From contig NZ_CP031223.1 in assembly GCF_008973485.1 (NCBI RefSeq), forward strand, positions 1,860,001-1,924,000: DNA of 64,000 bases, given 5' to 3'. The position numbers were made by a program, and so were the translations under genes. This document shows positions 31,832 to 40,556 of the stretch, piece by piece. Source of the stretch: Psychrobacillus glaciei (GTDB taxonomy: Bacteria; Bacillota; Bacilli; Bacillales_A; Planococcaceae). Position 1 is the first letter of the stretch; the number at the start of each line of letters is the position of its first letter. The notes below the pieces were generated by a model. The model was not told the origin of the DNA. It did no database searches and saw only the letters and a list, made by a program, of their open reading frames with translations.

Positions 31832-33313
31832 TTGGACGAACAAAACCAATCAAATGAAGAGCTAAATTCTTCAGAAGTAAAACCAGCATCGCGGTATATT
31901 AAGATGAAACCATTTGTTTTTCTAATTTTGATTTTCGCCTTAATAATAGCGACTGCAGCTGTTACGATGTTGTCTTTAACTCTCGGCAAGGACAAAGTTA
32001 TAGGGGGAGATGCACCGCAAAGTGAGCGAGCGGAGTTCTCTAAGTTGTATGTGGCTTATGATAAGTTAAAAGAAGAATACTATAAAGATATAGATCAAGA
32101 CGCGATTGTTAATGGTGCGATAAATGGAATGATTGACGCACTAGATGACCCGTACACTGATTATATGAATAAGGAAGAAGCCTCTCAGTTCAATGAAAGT
32201 ATTTCGTCTAGTTTCCAAGGAATCGGTGCGGAAATTCAAGAAAGAGATGGTGTAATAACGGTAGTTTCTCCGATTAAAAATTCTCCTGCTGAAAAAGCGG
32301 GGCTATTGCCGAATGATAAAATTATGGCGGTTGATGGAAAAGAGATTAAAGGATTTACTGCTTCCGAAGCTGTGTTATTAATTCGTGGAAATAAAGGAAC
32401 CGAAGTTAGCCTTACGATTAAACGTGGGGAAAATGCGACGACGGATATTACGATTGTTCGTGATGATATTCCGATAGAAACGGTTTATGCTGAGATGGTT
32501 GGAGATAATGTAGCGCATATCATCATTTCAAGCTTTTCGACAAATACGTATGATGAACTTGTTAAATCTATAAAAGAGATGGATAAACAAGGCATGAAAG
32601 CATTAGTATTAGATGTGCGTCAAAATCCAGGAGGACTTCTTAATAGAGCAATCGATATTTCTAATTTATTCGTTGAGGATGGAAAACCAATTCTTCAAAT
32701 TGAAGAAAAAGGAAATACGGACGTAACAACTGCATCACCAGGTACAAAAGTGAAAGTCCCAGTATCATTAATTATTGATGGAGGCAGTGCATCTGCATCC
32801 GAAATATTAGCAGGGGCACTGAGTGAATCAGCTAATGTACCATTGGTTGGGTTAAATTCTTTTGGTAAAGGTACAGTTCAACAAGTAAATGACTTACCAG
32901 ATGGATCGAACATTAAAATTACAACTGCAAAATGGTTAACACCAAAAGGTAATTGGATTCATGAGAAAGGGATTGCTCCAAACTATGTTGTGGAATACCC
33001 TTCTTATGCAATGCTTGCTCCACTAGACCCATCCGTAATATTAAAAGAAAATCAGTCTTCTGAAGCTGTCCAAAATGCGAAAGGAATGTTGGAAGCAATA
33101 GGTTATGAAGTTGGCGAAATGAATGAAAACTTCGATGCTCCGTTTGCTAAAGCAGTGAAAAAATTTCAGACAGATAATAATATTGCCACAACGGGTGAGT
33201 TGACAGGCGAGACTTCTTTCATCTTAATGGATAAACTTCGCCAAAAAATAGTAAAAGATGATCCACAATTGGAAAAAGCCAAAGAAGTGGTTTTAAAGCT
33301 TCTGAATAAGTAA
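31832..33313 (+). CDS. ctpA: Carboxy-terminal processing protease CtpA (S41 family)
   Basis: About 493 residues from TTG at 31832 (AAGGGTG six bases upstream); the in-frame GTG at 31814 lacks a site. Order: short cytoplasmic tail, membrane anchor (about residues 27-50), PDZ domain (about 105-180, GIGAEIQERDGVITVVSPIK), protease core, and a C-terminal peptidoglycan-binding domain (FAKAVKKFQTDNNIATTGEL). The catalytic Ser is in IDGGSASASEILAGAL and the Lys in NSFGKGTVQQV. It acts outside the membrane on exported proteins. A terminator follows at 33327. Confidence 0.92.
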   Translation: MDEQNQSNEELNSSEVKPASRYIKMKPFVFLILIFALIIATAAVTMLSLTLGKDKVIGGDAPQSERAEFSKLYVAYDKLKEEYYKDIDQDAIVNGAINGMIDALDDPYTDYMNKEEASQFNESISSSFQGIGAEIQERDGVITVVSPIKNSPAEKAGLLPNDKIMAVDGKEIKGFTASEAVLLIRGNKGTEVSLTIKRGENATTDITIVRDDIPIETVYAEMVGDNVAHIIISSFSTNTYDELVKSIKEMDKQGMKALVLDVRQNPGGLLNRAIDISNLFVEDGKPILQIEEKGNTDVTTASPGTKVKVPVSLIIDGGSASASEILAGALSESANVPLVGLNSFGKGTVQQVNDLPDGSNIKITTAKWLTPKGNWIHEKGIAPNYVVEYPSYAMLAPLDPSVILKENQSSEAVQNAKGMLEAIGYEVGEMNENFDAPFAKAVKKFQTDNNIATTGELTGETSFILMDKLRQKIVKDDPQLEKAKEVVLKLLNK

Positions 33314-33326
33314 TAGTTTAAAGTTA

Positions 33327-33353
33327 AAAGCTGGCCTTTATGGTCAGCTTTTT
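33327..33353 (+). terminator. Terminator behind ctpA
   Basis: AAAGCTGGCC-tttat-GGTCAGCTTTTT. Confidence 0.85.
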
Positions 33354-33378
33354 CAACATGAAGAAGGGAGAAGATAGT

Positions 33379-34284
33379 ATGAAAGATGTTTACCTATTAA
33401 GTGGGTTTTTGGGAAGTGGAAAAACTTCTTTATTAGCTCATTTAATCGCTCAATTTAAAGCGGAAGGATTAAAGCCGGCAGTCATTATGAATGAGTTAGG
33501 GAAATTAGCTTTTGATAGCAGAGTAGTCGATAACGATGTGCCATTAAAAGAAATGCTGGAAGGCTGCATTTGCTGCACAGGTTCTGAGAAAATGGAGGCC
33601 CAACTTCAGACGTTATTAGAGGGAGAAACCTTCGATGTATTATTAATAGAGACAACAGGAGCTGCGCATCCTGTTGAGGCAATGGATGCTGTTTTTTCTC
33701 CACTCTTTGCAAGCAAGTTAAATATGAAAGGCATTGTTACCGTAGCCGATTGTAAAAGATGGCTTGAAAGAGACAAAATGACCCCACAAACACGTATGCT
33801 TTTTCTGGAACAAATAAAACATGCTCATTTAATTGTGGCAAATAAAACGGATTTACTCTCCGATTCCGAAGTTGCTTCAGTTACTATGCAAATACAGAGT
33901 TTAAATAATGCGGCACCAATTATCCAAACTTCCAATAGTAAGATTCCATTAGCATTAATTACGAAGTTGGAAGCAACTTTTCATGAAAAAGGCATTAACA
34001 AAACAGCTATTGGAAAACAACTATTTCTTTCTTCCAGATTACACACTTTTTCTGATGCGGTTGATCAAGACTCATTTGAAGACTGGGTAAGAAGCCTTCC
34101 TGACACAGTTTATCGGATAAAGGGCTATGTTCCATTAAAGGGACATAAAAACCCCTATCTATTTCAATATGCATATGGAATGGTACAATGGTTGCCAGAA
34201 TTTATGAAGATGGAGCCCCAAATCGTTCTAATTGGGGACCAAATAGATAGAATCGAAATTATTGGAGAGAGCTCATATGATTAA
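33379..34284 (+). CDS. CobW/COG0523-family GTPase
   Basis: 301 residues from ATG at 33379 (GAAGGGAGAAG upstream); the earlier in-frame start at 33340 lies in the ctpA terminator. Walker A is GFLGSGKTSLLAHL, the metal-binding CXCC motif is EGCICCTGSEKME, and the base-specificity motif is ANKTDLL. The family inserts or delivers metals, often zinc under starvation. The C-terminal CobW_C part is short. No Zur-box could be recognised upstream. The stop overlaps the start of the next gene, suggesting a functional partner. Confidence 0.87.
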   Translation: MKDVYLLSGFLGSGKTSLLAHLIAQFKAEGLKPAVIMNELGKLAFDSRVVDNDVPLKEMLEGCICCTGSEKMEAQLQTLLEGETFDVLLIETTGAAHPVEAMDAVFSPLFASKLNMKGIVTVADCKRWLERDKMTPQTRMLFLEQIKHAHLIVANKTDLLSDSEVASVTMQIQSLNNAAPIIQTSNSKIPLALITKLEATFHEKGINKTAIGKQLFLSSRLHTFSDAVDQDSFEDWVRSLPDTVYRIKGYVPLKGHKNPYLFQYAYGMVQWLPEFMKMEPQIVLIGDQIDRIEIIGESSYD

Positions 34285-34537
34285 TGCTTTTCACCAGTTA
34301 TATAAAGGAAGAGTGGAATTAGAAAAAGTACGAACAGAAGAAGAGGTTCGACAATTTATTCAAAGTGAGTTAATGGATGAATTTACACATCCAAGAGCAA
34401 GGCGGACCATTGAAACAAAATATGGTTTTGCCATTACGAGAATTAAATCAAGTAAACTATCTTCTGAAGAACAAAAATGTCTATTAGACATTTATAAAGA
34501 AGAATATGAAAAACTGTCAACAGGATATGAAGTGTAA
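34277..34537 (+). CDS. Small protein coupled to the CobW GTPase, unknown
   Basis: 86 residues from ATG at 34277, which overlaps the GTPase gene by eight bases and uses GGAGAG as ribosome site. MINAFHQLYKGRVELEKVRT is followed by EEEVRQFIQSELMDEFTHPR, a charged helical protein without signal or membrane segment. Not recognised. The tight coupling suggests it works with the GTPase; possible roles include metal-target delivery, but nothing in the sequence proves it. From 34538 to 34690 there is no gene. Confidence 0.65.
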   Translation: MINAFHQLYKGRVELEKVRTEEEVRQFIQSELMDEFTHPRARRTIETKYGFAITRIKSSKLSSEEQKCLLDIYKEEYEKLSTGYEV

Positions 34538-34690
34538 ATTTTGATCTACTTGGTTAAGTTAACCAATAATAGTTTTATAGTTTGTTATTCTCATCGATAT
34601 TTTTAATCCAATTGGACGTGTTGGTAAATATTATGGAAAAATTTCCTCCAATCTTATGTTTACAATAGGGGTGCACAAAAGAAGGAGGAA

Positions 34691-35548
34691 ATGAAAATGA
34701 ATAAAAAACATTCTATCATTGTTGGATTACTAGCAGGTGGCTTATTGTTTTCAACAAATACAGCAGATGCAGCGATGACAACGGGAAATTCACATACTAC
34801 TTCCGAGGCAAAAGCAGTCGTCACATATCAATGGAATGCACCATATAATATTATTAATAAATTTGACTGGAAAGATCTTAATAACTTTAGCTATCTATTA
34901 AATTCAAATCTAGTAATAGAAATACCATCTACTCCAGTAAAAAAACCGGTGACTGAAACACCATCTACACCAGTAAAAAAACCAGTAACATCAACACCAA
35001 CTACGCCGGTAAAAAAACCAGTGACTGAAACACCATCTACACCAGTAAAAAAACCGGTGACTGAAACACCATCTACACCAGTAAAAAAACCAGTAACATC
35101 AACACCAAGCACTCCTGTGAAACAGCCTGTAACTGAACAAACACCAACGAATAATAATCAGGAAGTAAAAGTACCGGCAGCAGTTCAAGAAGTGGTTGAT
35201 TTAACAAACAAAGAACGTGCAAAAGAAGGATTAAAGGCTTTACAAATTGAAGTGAAGCTTACTCAATCAGCTCAGGCAAAATCACAAGATATGAAAGATA
35301 GAAACTACTTTGATCATACTAGTCCAACATATGGTTCTCCATTTGATCAAATGAAATCTCTTGGTATCACTTACAGTTCGGCGGGAGAAAACATTGCTAT
35401 GGGACAACGTAGCGCTGCTGAAGTTGTAGATGCTTGGATGAAATCACCTGGTCACAGAGCAAATATTATGAATCCATCGTTTACACAAATCGGAGTTGGT
35501 TTATCTGATAGTGGATTCTACTGGACACAACAATTTATAGGAAAATAA
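34691..35548 (+). CDS. Secreted CAP-domain (SCP/YkwD-like) protein with repeat linker
   Basis: 285 residues. A signal peptide ends near residue 28 (NTADAA-MT). After about 50 residues comes a linker of six 12-residue repeats of the type TPSTPVKKPVTE (residues 78-149). The C-terminal CAP domain runs from about 160 to 285: DLTNKERAKEGLKALQIEVK, NYFDHTSPTYGSPFDQM, AGENIAMGQRSAAEVV and SPGHRANIMNPSFTQIGVGL, with the His and Glu of the family. Such proteins occur in spore coats or in cell walls of Bacillus; the biochemical activity is unclear. ATG follows AAGGAGGAAATGAAA. Confidence 0.88.
   Translation: MKMNKKHSIIVGLLAGGLLFSTNTADAAMTTGNSHTTSEAKAVVTYQWNAPYNIINKFDWKDLNNFSYLLNSNLVIEIPSTPVKKPVTETPSTPVKKPVTSTPTTPVKKPVTETPSTPVKKPVTETPSTPVKKPVTSTPSTPVKQPVTEQTPTNNNQEVKVPAAVQEVVDLTNKERAKEGLKALQIEVKLTQSAQAKSQDMKDRNYFDHTSPTYGSPFDQMKSLGITYSSAGENIAMGQRSAAEVVDAWMKSPGHRANIMNPSFTQIGVGLSDSGFYWTQQFIGK
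34922..35137 (+). repeat. Six in-frame 36-bp repeats in the CAP protein gene
   Basis: Units encode (I/T)P(S/T)TPVK(K/Q)PVT(E/S). Units 2-3 and 4-5 alternate in the final codon (Glu or Ser), suggesting duplication of a two-unit block. Confidence 0.9.
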
Positions 35549-35555
35549 TAGAGTT

Positions 35556-35592
35556 AGAGCCTATCAAGTTTTACACTTGATAGGCTCTTTTG
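35556..35592 (+). terminator. Terminator behind the CAP protein gene
   Basis: AGAGCCTATCAAGT-tttac-ACTTGATAGGCTCTTTT, a 14-bp perfect stem. Confidence 0.9.
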
Positions 35593-35643
35593 CGTTTATA
35601 TTCAAAACTTAGAGCACATACTTCAAGAGGAAGAGGTGATCTA

Positions 35644-37065
35644 GTGATTGTATATAAAGAAACAATGGAATTACTTCAAAATACATTCTCCCATTCCTTT
35701 GATTTTATAACAAAGGAATTACAATGGAATGATGATCCAGTTATACTTTGCTATTATGCAACGATGATTGATACAGCGGGTGTCCTGAAACAAATCAATC
35801 ATATACAACTGCGATACGAATCGAATGATCCAAACTGGAATCAGACTCCATTTTCAGAAGAAGAAGAATTTTCAATTGAGCAATTAGAGAAAAGTATTTC
35901 CACTGGAGAGACTGTGCTTATATTCCCAAAATCAAATACAATACTTCGTGTAATAATGCCTAAAATTTCTTCAAGGGCACCTTCATCTCCGATAAGTGAA
36001 TATGTAGTTCGAGGTTCTCAGGATGGTTTTGTAGAAAATGTAGAAGTAAACATAAATTTAATAAGAAAAAGAATGAGTACACCGGATTTGAAAATAGAAA
36101 GATTAGTAATTGGATCTACAACTAATACAAAAGTATCCATCATATATTTGCGCACTAAAGTAGATCAAGGAGCTTTGGAAGTATTGAAAGAAAGAATATC
36201 TAAAATAGAGTTAGAAATGTTATATAGTTCGGGACAGTTAGAAGACTACATAGAGGATTCCATTTGGTCCCCATTTCCTCAATTTTTAAACACAGAAAGA
36301 CCTGACAGAGTAGTTGCGAATATATTAGAAGGTAGAATTGCCATCCTGGCAGATTCGGATCCTACTGCACTAATTGCCCCAACAACTTTAATCACTTTTT
36401 ATGAATCTCCTGATGATTTTAATGGGAGATTATTGGTTGGTTCTTTTTATCGATTAGTTCGTTTAGCTAGTTTTTTTATAGCTATTTTTTTACCAGCGTT
36501 TTATATTGCTGTAGCTAGTTTCCACTTTGAAATTGTCCCAATAGATTTGGGTGAGGAAGTGAAGAGTTCCGTTAGTCATGTTCCTTTTCGTCCCATATTC
36601 GAAGCATTTCTTTTAGAGATAACGATTGAACTTATTCGTGAAGCGAGTATTCGATTGCCTAGTCCTGTAGGACAAACAATTGGGGTAGTAGGAGGATTAG
36701 TAATTGGGGATGCAATCGTTTCGGCTGGTCTTGCATCTAATTTAATGGTAATTGTCGTTGCCTTAACTGCACTTGCTAGCTTTGTAGTTCCTTCAGTTGA
36801 GTTAAGTACTTCGATCCGTATTTTAAGATTCCCTTTTATGATCGCAGCCTCGATATTCGGCTTTTTTGGCCTTGTCATGGGATCGCTTATCCTTTTCATC
36901 CATCTGTTAAATTTACAGTCTTTAAATCGACCATATCTGTCTCCTATAATACCTTTTGAACCAAAAAAGTTATTAGAAGTGTTTTTCCCTGTTCCATATT
37001 ATAAGTCGAATACGGGACAAAAAAACTTTTATTTCTTCAAAAAAGGATTGAAGAAAAATGAATAA
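35644..37065 (+). CDS. GerA-type spore germinant receptor, A subunit
   Basis: 473 residues from GTG at 35644 (AGAGGAAGAGGTGATCTA upstream); an open frame back to 35590 overlaps the previous terminator. A soluble N-terminal half is followed by GerA motifs (SPISEYVVRGSQDGFVENVE) and several membrane helices in the C-terminal half (SPVGQTIGVVGGLVIGDAIV). It forms the receptor with the B and C subunits in the spore inner membrane and triggers germination on nutrient binding. The A, B and C genes overlap, a standard operon; sporulation-specific (sigma G) expression is expected but no promoter was identified. Confidence 0.92.
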   Translation: MIVYKETMELLQNTFSHSFDFITKELQWNDDPVILCYYATMIDTAGVLKQINHIQLRYESNDPNWNQTPFSEEEEFSIEQLEKSISTGETVLIFPKSNTILRVIMPKISSRAPSSPISEYVVRGSQDGFVENVEVNINLIRKRMSTPDLKIERLVIGSTTNTKVSIIYLRTKVDQGALEVLKERISKIELEMLYSSGQLEDYIEDSIWSPFPQFLNTERPDRVVANILEGRIAILADSDPTALIAPTTLITFYESPDDFNGRLLVGSFYRLVRLASFFIAIFLPAFYIAVASFHFEIVPIDLGEEVKSSVSHVPFRPIFEAFLLEITIELIREASIRLPSPVGQTIGVVGGLVIGDAIVSAGLASNLMVIVVALTALASFVVPSVELSTSIRILRFPFMIAASIFGFFGLVMGSLILFIHLLNLQSLNRPYLSPIIPFEPKKLLEVFFPVPYYKSNTGQKNFYFFKKGLKKNE

Positions 37066-38083
37066 ATGGACAGTGTCTAATAAGCAATTATTTTTATTTT
37101 TATTTATTATTCAAACAGGCACAATTTTTATAACACTTCAAACACGAGTGATAAAAGCTGCCGAACAAAATGCTTGGATTGTATTCACCATAGTCAGCTT
37201 CCTACATTGTGTACTGCTAATCATTTTTAATAAATATTATAAGTACTTTCAATTAAATAAATTCGAAAAGTGGCTTTTTCAAATTTATTGGTATGTTGTA
37301 GTAATTATTTTTTTGGCAACAATCGATTTTTTGTTAATAGTTTGGGTTTTTCCTTTAACACCCCATTTTATAGTTATTGGTTTAATCGTTTTCATTTCTT
37401 TCTATGTAAATATAAGTAAATACGCAGTGCCATTAAATATTTCAGTTATCTTAATTCCTTTCATCATATTGTTTTTAGGAGCATTATTTCTTGCTGTTCC
37501 AGATTTAATCTGGACTAATTTGTTCCCTATAGGTCATATACAAAAAGACCAATGGATTGGCGGAGCAAAGGAATCATTAAATGCTTTTATCGGTTTGGAA
37601 GCCTTTTTAATATTACGACCATTCGTGCAAGACAAAAGAGAAATAAAGACAAAACAGATTCTATCCTATCAACTTGCTCTAACTTTATTTTTTTTAATTA
37701 CAATAATGTTCACCATTCTATTTTTTCCGCTGGAAGAATTAAAACTTATTCCAGTGGCTATAACATTTTTATTAAAGTCGCAAGATGTTACGTTTGTAGA
37801 ACGATTAGATTTGTTTTTTACTTATATTTGGATGATGTGGAGCATAATAACGGTTGCGTTATTTATATTTTTAGGCATTCACCTATATAAAACAATGCAT
37901 AAACGGCATTTTAAATTTACAGTAATTATACATCTTGTCATATTTATTTGTCCTCTATTTTTATTGTCTCGGGAGATATTAAAGACAGCAAATGATTTAC
38001 TAGCGTATGGACATTTGTTTTTTGGGATATTACTGCCATTATTTATCCTCTTTAAGGGATGGAGGAAGTCATTGCGTGAGTAA
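37058..38083 (+). CDS. GerA-type spore germinant receptor, B subunit (permease-like)
   Basis: 341 residues, starting eight bases before the end of the A gene. About ten membrane helices are visible, consistent with the amino-acid-permease-like GerAB family that binds the germinant. The N-terminus reads MNKWTVSNKQLFLFLFIIQT. The C gene overlaps its end by eight bases. Confidence 0.9.
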   Translation: MNKWTVSNKQLFLFLFIIQTGTIFITLQTRVIKAAEQNAWIVFTIVSFLHCVLLIIFNKYYKYFQLNKFEKWLFQIYWYVVVIIFLATIDFLLIVWVFPLTPHFIVIGLIVFISFYVNISKYAVPLNISVILIPFIILFLGALFLAVPDLIWTNLFPIGHIQKDQWIGGAKESLNAFIGLEAFLILRPFVQDKREIKTKQILSYQLALTLFFLITIMFTILFFPLEELKLIPVAITFLLKSQDVTFVERLDLFFTYIWMMWSIITVALFIFLGIHLYKTMHKRHFKFTVIIHLVIFICPLFLLSREILKTANDLLAYGHLFFGILLPLFILFKGWRKSLRE

Positions 38084-39143
38084 AAATATAAGTATATTAA
38101 TAATTGTAATACTCCTACTAAGTGGGTGTTGGGATGAACGTCTAAACAAAGATTTTGCGAGTATACCTATGGTTGGGTTCGACGGAGAAATAGGTAACCT
38201 AACAGGCTATTTTGGGTTGCCAGGGGAGCAGCATCAAAGTGAGCAATTTGAAATGTTATCGGCTAAGGGTATATCTGTACAGGACGTAGCTCAAAAAGTA
38301 GATCAAAAAGTAAATGAAAGATTGGATTTGTCAAAATTAACAAGTATATTACTTTCCGATGACACAGTAAAAAGTGATTTAGATCACTATCTAGATGCTT
38401 ATTATCGAAATTCTCGGAGCCGATTAAATACTGTGCTAATAATTACGGAAGGCAGTACAGCACCATTTATTCAATATGGAGATAAAATGGGTAGCGATGT
38501 AAATAATTATTACAGTGAATTTGTAGAAGGATTTAAACTAGAATCTGTTTTATCTAAAGCGGATATTCAGCAGTCTCTTTCTGACTTAAAGGATGAAGCA
38601 ATTGACTTAACTTTGCCATATATCATAATGTCCAAAGAAGAGAATATTCCAGAATTATTAGGGCTTGCTCTGTTTAGCGGGAAAAAATTCTCGGGAAAAA
38701 CGTTAAATAAAGATGACTCCATCGTATTGCAGCTGATGAAAAAGAAGAAAGGGAAGTATCCTTTTTTAACGTTCACACACAAAGAAGTCCCTTTAACGAT
38801 TAGAGTTGATAATTTACAAAGGAAAATGAAATGGGACGGTACGCATATTGAAATACATTATAAAATGAAAATAGGAATAATGGAATATTATAAGAATCAT
38901 TTATTAGAGAAAAAAGAAATCCAGGAAATAGAAAAATTTTTAGAAGAAACATTTACGAAACAAATGGAAGAAATTTTAAAAGTATTACACGATAGTAATT
39001 GTGACGCTCTTGGAATAGGTCGTTATGCAAGGGCCTTTCATCCAAATGTATTTGAGAAAAATAAATGGAATGAAATATATCCAACCTTAACTATTACTCC
39101 AATTGTGCAAGTAAAAGTTATTGAAACAGGCATAGCAGATTGA
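38076..39143 (+). CDS. GerA-type spore germinant receptor, C subunit (lipoprotein)
   Basis: 355 residues from GTG at 38076 (GGATGGAGGAAG upstream); the in-frame upstream start at 38007 would destroy the signal. The lipobox is LLSGC (Cys near residue 18) followed by the conserved WDERLNKDFASIPMVGFDGE. Three GerC domains are expected; SSLDIM-type and GIMEYYKNHLLEKKEIQEIE regions are seen. It is anchored on the outside of the spore inner membrane. Confidence 0.92.
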   Translation: MSKNISILIIVILLLSGCWDERLNKDFASIPMVGFDGEIGNLTGYFGLPGEQHQSEQFEMLSAKGISVQDVAQKVDQKVNERLDLSKLTSILLSDDTVKSDLDHYLDAYYRNSRSRLNTVLIITEGSTAPFIQYGDKMGSDVNNYYSEFVEGFKLESVLSKADIQQSLSDLKDEAIDLTLPYIIMSKEENIPELLGLALFSGKKFSGKTLNKDDSIVLQLMKKKKGKYPFLTFTHKEVPLTIRVDNLQRKMKWDGTHIEIHYKMKIGIMEYYKNHLLEKKEIQEIEKFLEETFTKQMEEILKVLHDSNCDALGIGRYARAFHPNVFEKNKWNEIYPTLTITPIVQVKVIETGIAD

Positions 39144-39174
39144 AAAACGACACTTTTACGCGTCGTTTTTTTTG
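39143..39174. terminator. Bidirectional terminator between the ger operon and MATE gene
   Basis: AAAAACGAC-acttttacgc-GTCGTTTTTTTT; A run on the left and T run on the right serve both converging genes. Confidence 0.8.
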
Positions 39175-40511
39175 ATTTTCCTTTGTAAATAAATGAGTCT
39201 TGAACCAAGTGTGAGAGCTCCTAGTGTTAGACCAACAATAAGGCCAATCCAATAGCCGAATCGTTCAAAAGAAGTATAATTTGCTAGAATATATCCAGTA
39301 GGTAACCCAATAATCCAATACGAAACGATAGCCATTATAAAAGTAATCGTGACATCTTTATAACCTCGAAGTGCTCCTTGAACTGGAGCTTGAATAGAAT
39401 CTGAAAGCTGAAATAATGCCGCAAAGAAGAAAAATTGAACGGCCAACGTAATTACTGCTTGATCATTCGTATAAATAGTTGCAATTTGTTCTCTAAATAG
39501 GAGTAATATCGTTGCAGAGATAAAGCTAAACGATATGGCTGTACCTACTGCTAACCAACTATAGGTTTTTGCATCTTTAAAACGATTGGCACCAACTTCA
39601 TAACCAACTAGAATGGTTGTTCCCATGGCTATACTTAATGGAACCATATAAAGCAGAGAGGTGAAGTTCATGGCAATTTGGTGTGCGGATATTACAGCGG
39701 TTGAATAAGTGCTCATAAGAATAGTAACAGCAGAAAAAATCGTTGTTTCAGCAAAAATAGACAATCCAATTGGTAATCCTATTTTAGTTAAAACCTTAAA
39801 TTTTATGAAGGATGGTTTACTCCAACCGTGGAATATCCTTAACTCAGCAAAAGGTTTGTTGCGATATACGATAAAGATCGCAATAAATAATATTACCCAA
39901 TATGTAAGTGCAGATGCTAACCCTGCACCGGCCCCTCCAAGTGCAGGCATTCCAAGTTTCCCATATATAAATATATAGTTTAATGCAATATTGATAGGAG
40001 CAGATAACAGCGTAATAATCATCGATACACGAGTTTTTCCTAGTGCATCAATAAAAGAACGGAGCACACTATAGAGAAATAAAGGAATAAGTCCAATACT
40101 CATCATATATAAATAATCCTTTGCCACGACGCGTACACTATCCTCAAGCGGAATGAGTTGTAACGCAGGATCAATAAACATTAAAATACCGAAAAAGATC
40201 ACAATTGCCAACACAATGGCAATATAAAATCCTTGTTGCACAAAGATGGGTACGTCTTCCTTCTTTTTCGCACCCATTAATTGTGCTACAATGGGCGTAA
40301 TGCCTAGTAAAATACCGGTTAGTCCAGTATATACTGGCACCCAAAGTGATGAGCCAATAGAAACACCTGCTAAATGATCAATACTAAATTTACTCGTCAT
40401 TAAAACATCGAAAAAAGTCATTAAATACAGGGCAACCTGAGTGACTAATATTGGGACGACTATTTTGATCATTTGAAAACTTTTTTCTGATAATGTTTTT
40501 GTTTCTTGCAT
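39156..40511 (-). CDS. MATE-family multidrug efflux protein
   Basis: 451 residues with about twelve membrane helices. Family features include GVSIGSSLWVPVYTGLTGIL, LGKTRVSMIITLLSAPINIA and AISAHQIAMNFTSLLYMVPL. NorM-type MATE transporters exchange cations (Na+ or H+) for drugs or metabolites. The start ATG at 40511 follows TAAAGGATG. Substrates cannot be predicted. Confidence 0.9.
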   Translation of the reverse strand: MQETKTLSEKSFQMIKIVVPILVTQVALYLMTFFDVLMTSKFSIDHLAGVSIGSSLWVPVYTGLTGILLGITPIVAQLMGAKKKEDVPIFVQQGFYIAIVLAIVIFFGILMFIDPALQLIPLEDSVRVVAKDYLYMMSIGLIPLFLYSVLRSFIDALGKTRVSMIITLLSAPINIALNYIFIYGKLGMPALGGAGAGLASALTYWVILFIAIFIVYRNKPFAELRIFHGWSKPSFIKFKVLTKIGLPIGLSIFAETTIFSAVTILMSTYSTAVISAHQIAMNFTSLLYMVPLSIAMGTTILVGYEVGANRFKDAKTYSWLAVGTAISFSFISATILLLFREQIATIYTNDQAVITLAVQFFFFAALFQLSDSIQAPVQGALRGYKDVTITFIMAIVSYWIIGLPTGYILANYTSFERFGYWIGLIVGLTLGALTLGSRLIYLQRKIKKNDA

Positions 40512-40556
40512 TTTGCATACATCCTTTAAAGTTATAAGATAGTTAGGAGATTATTA

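Noticed and set aside
34922-35137. Regular 36-bp repeats that could suggest a CRISPR array
   Set aside because: The repeats are contiguous, in frame, without spacers, and encode a Pro-rich linker of a secreted protein.
35590-35643. Upstream extension of the germinant receptor A subunit
   Set aside because: It overlaps the CAP gene terminator and lacks a ribosome site; GTG at 35644 has a good one.
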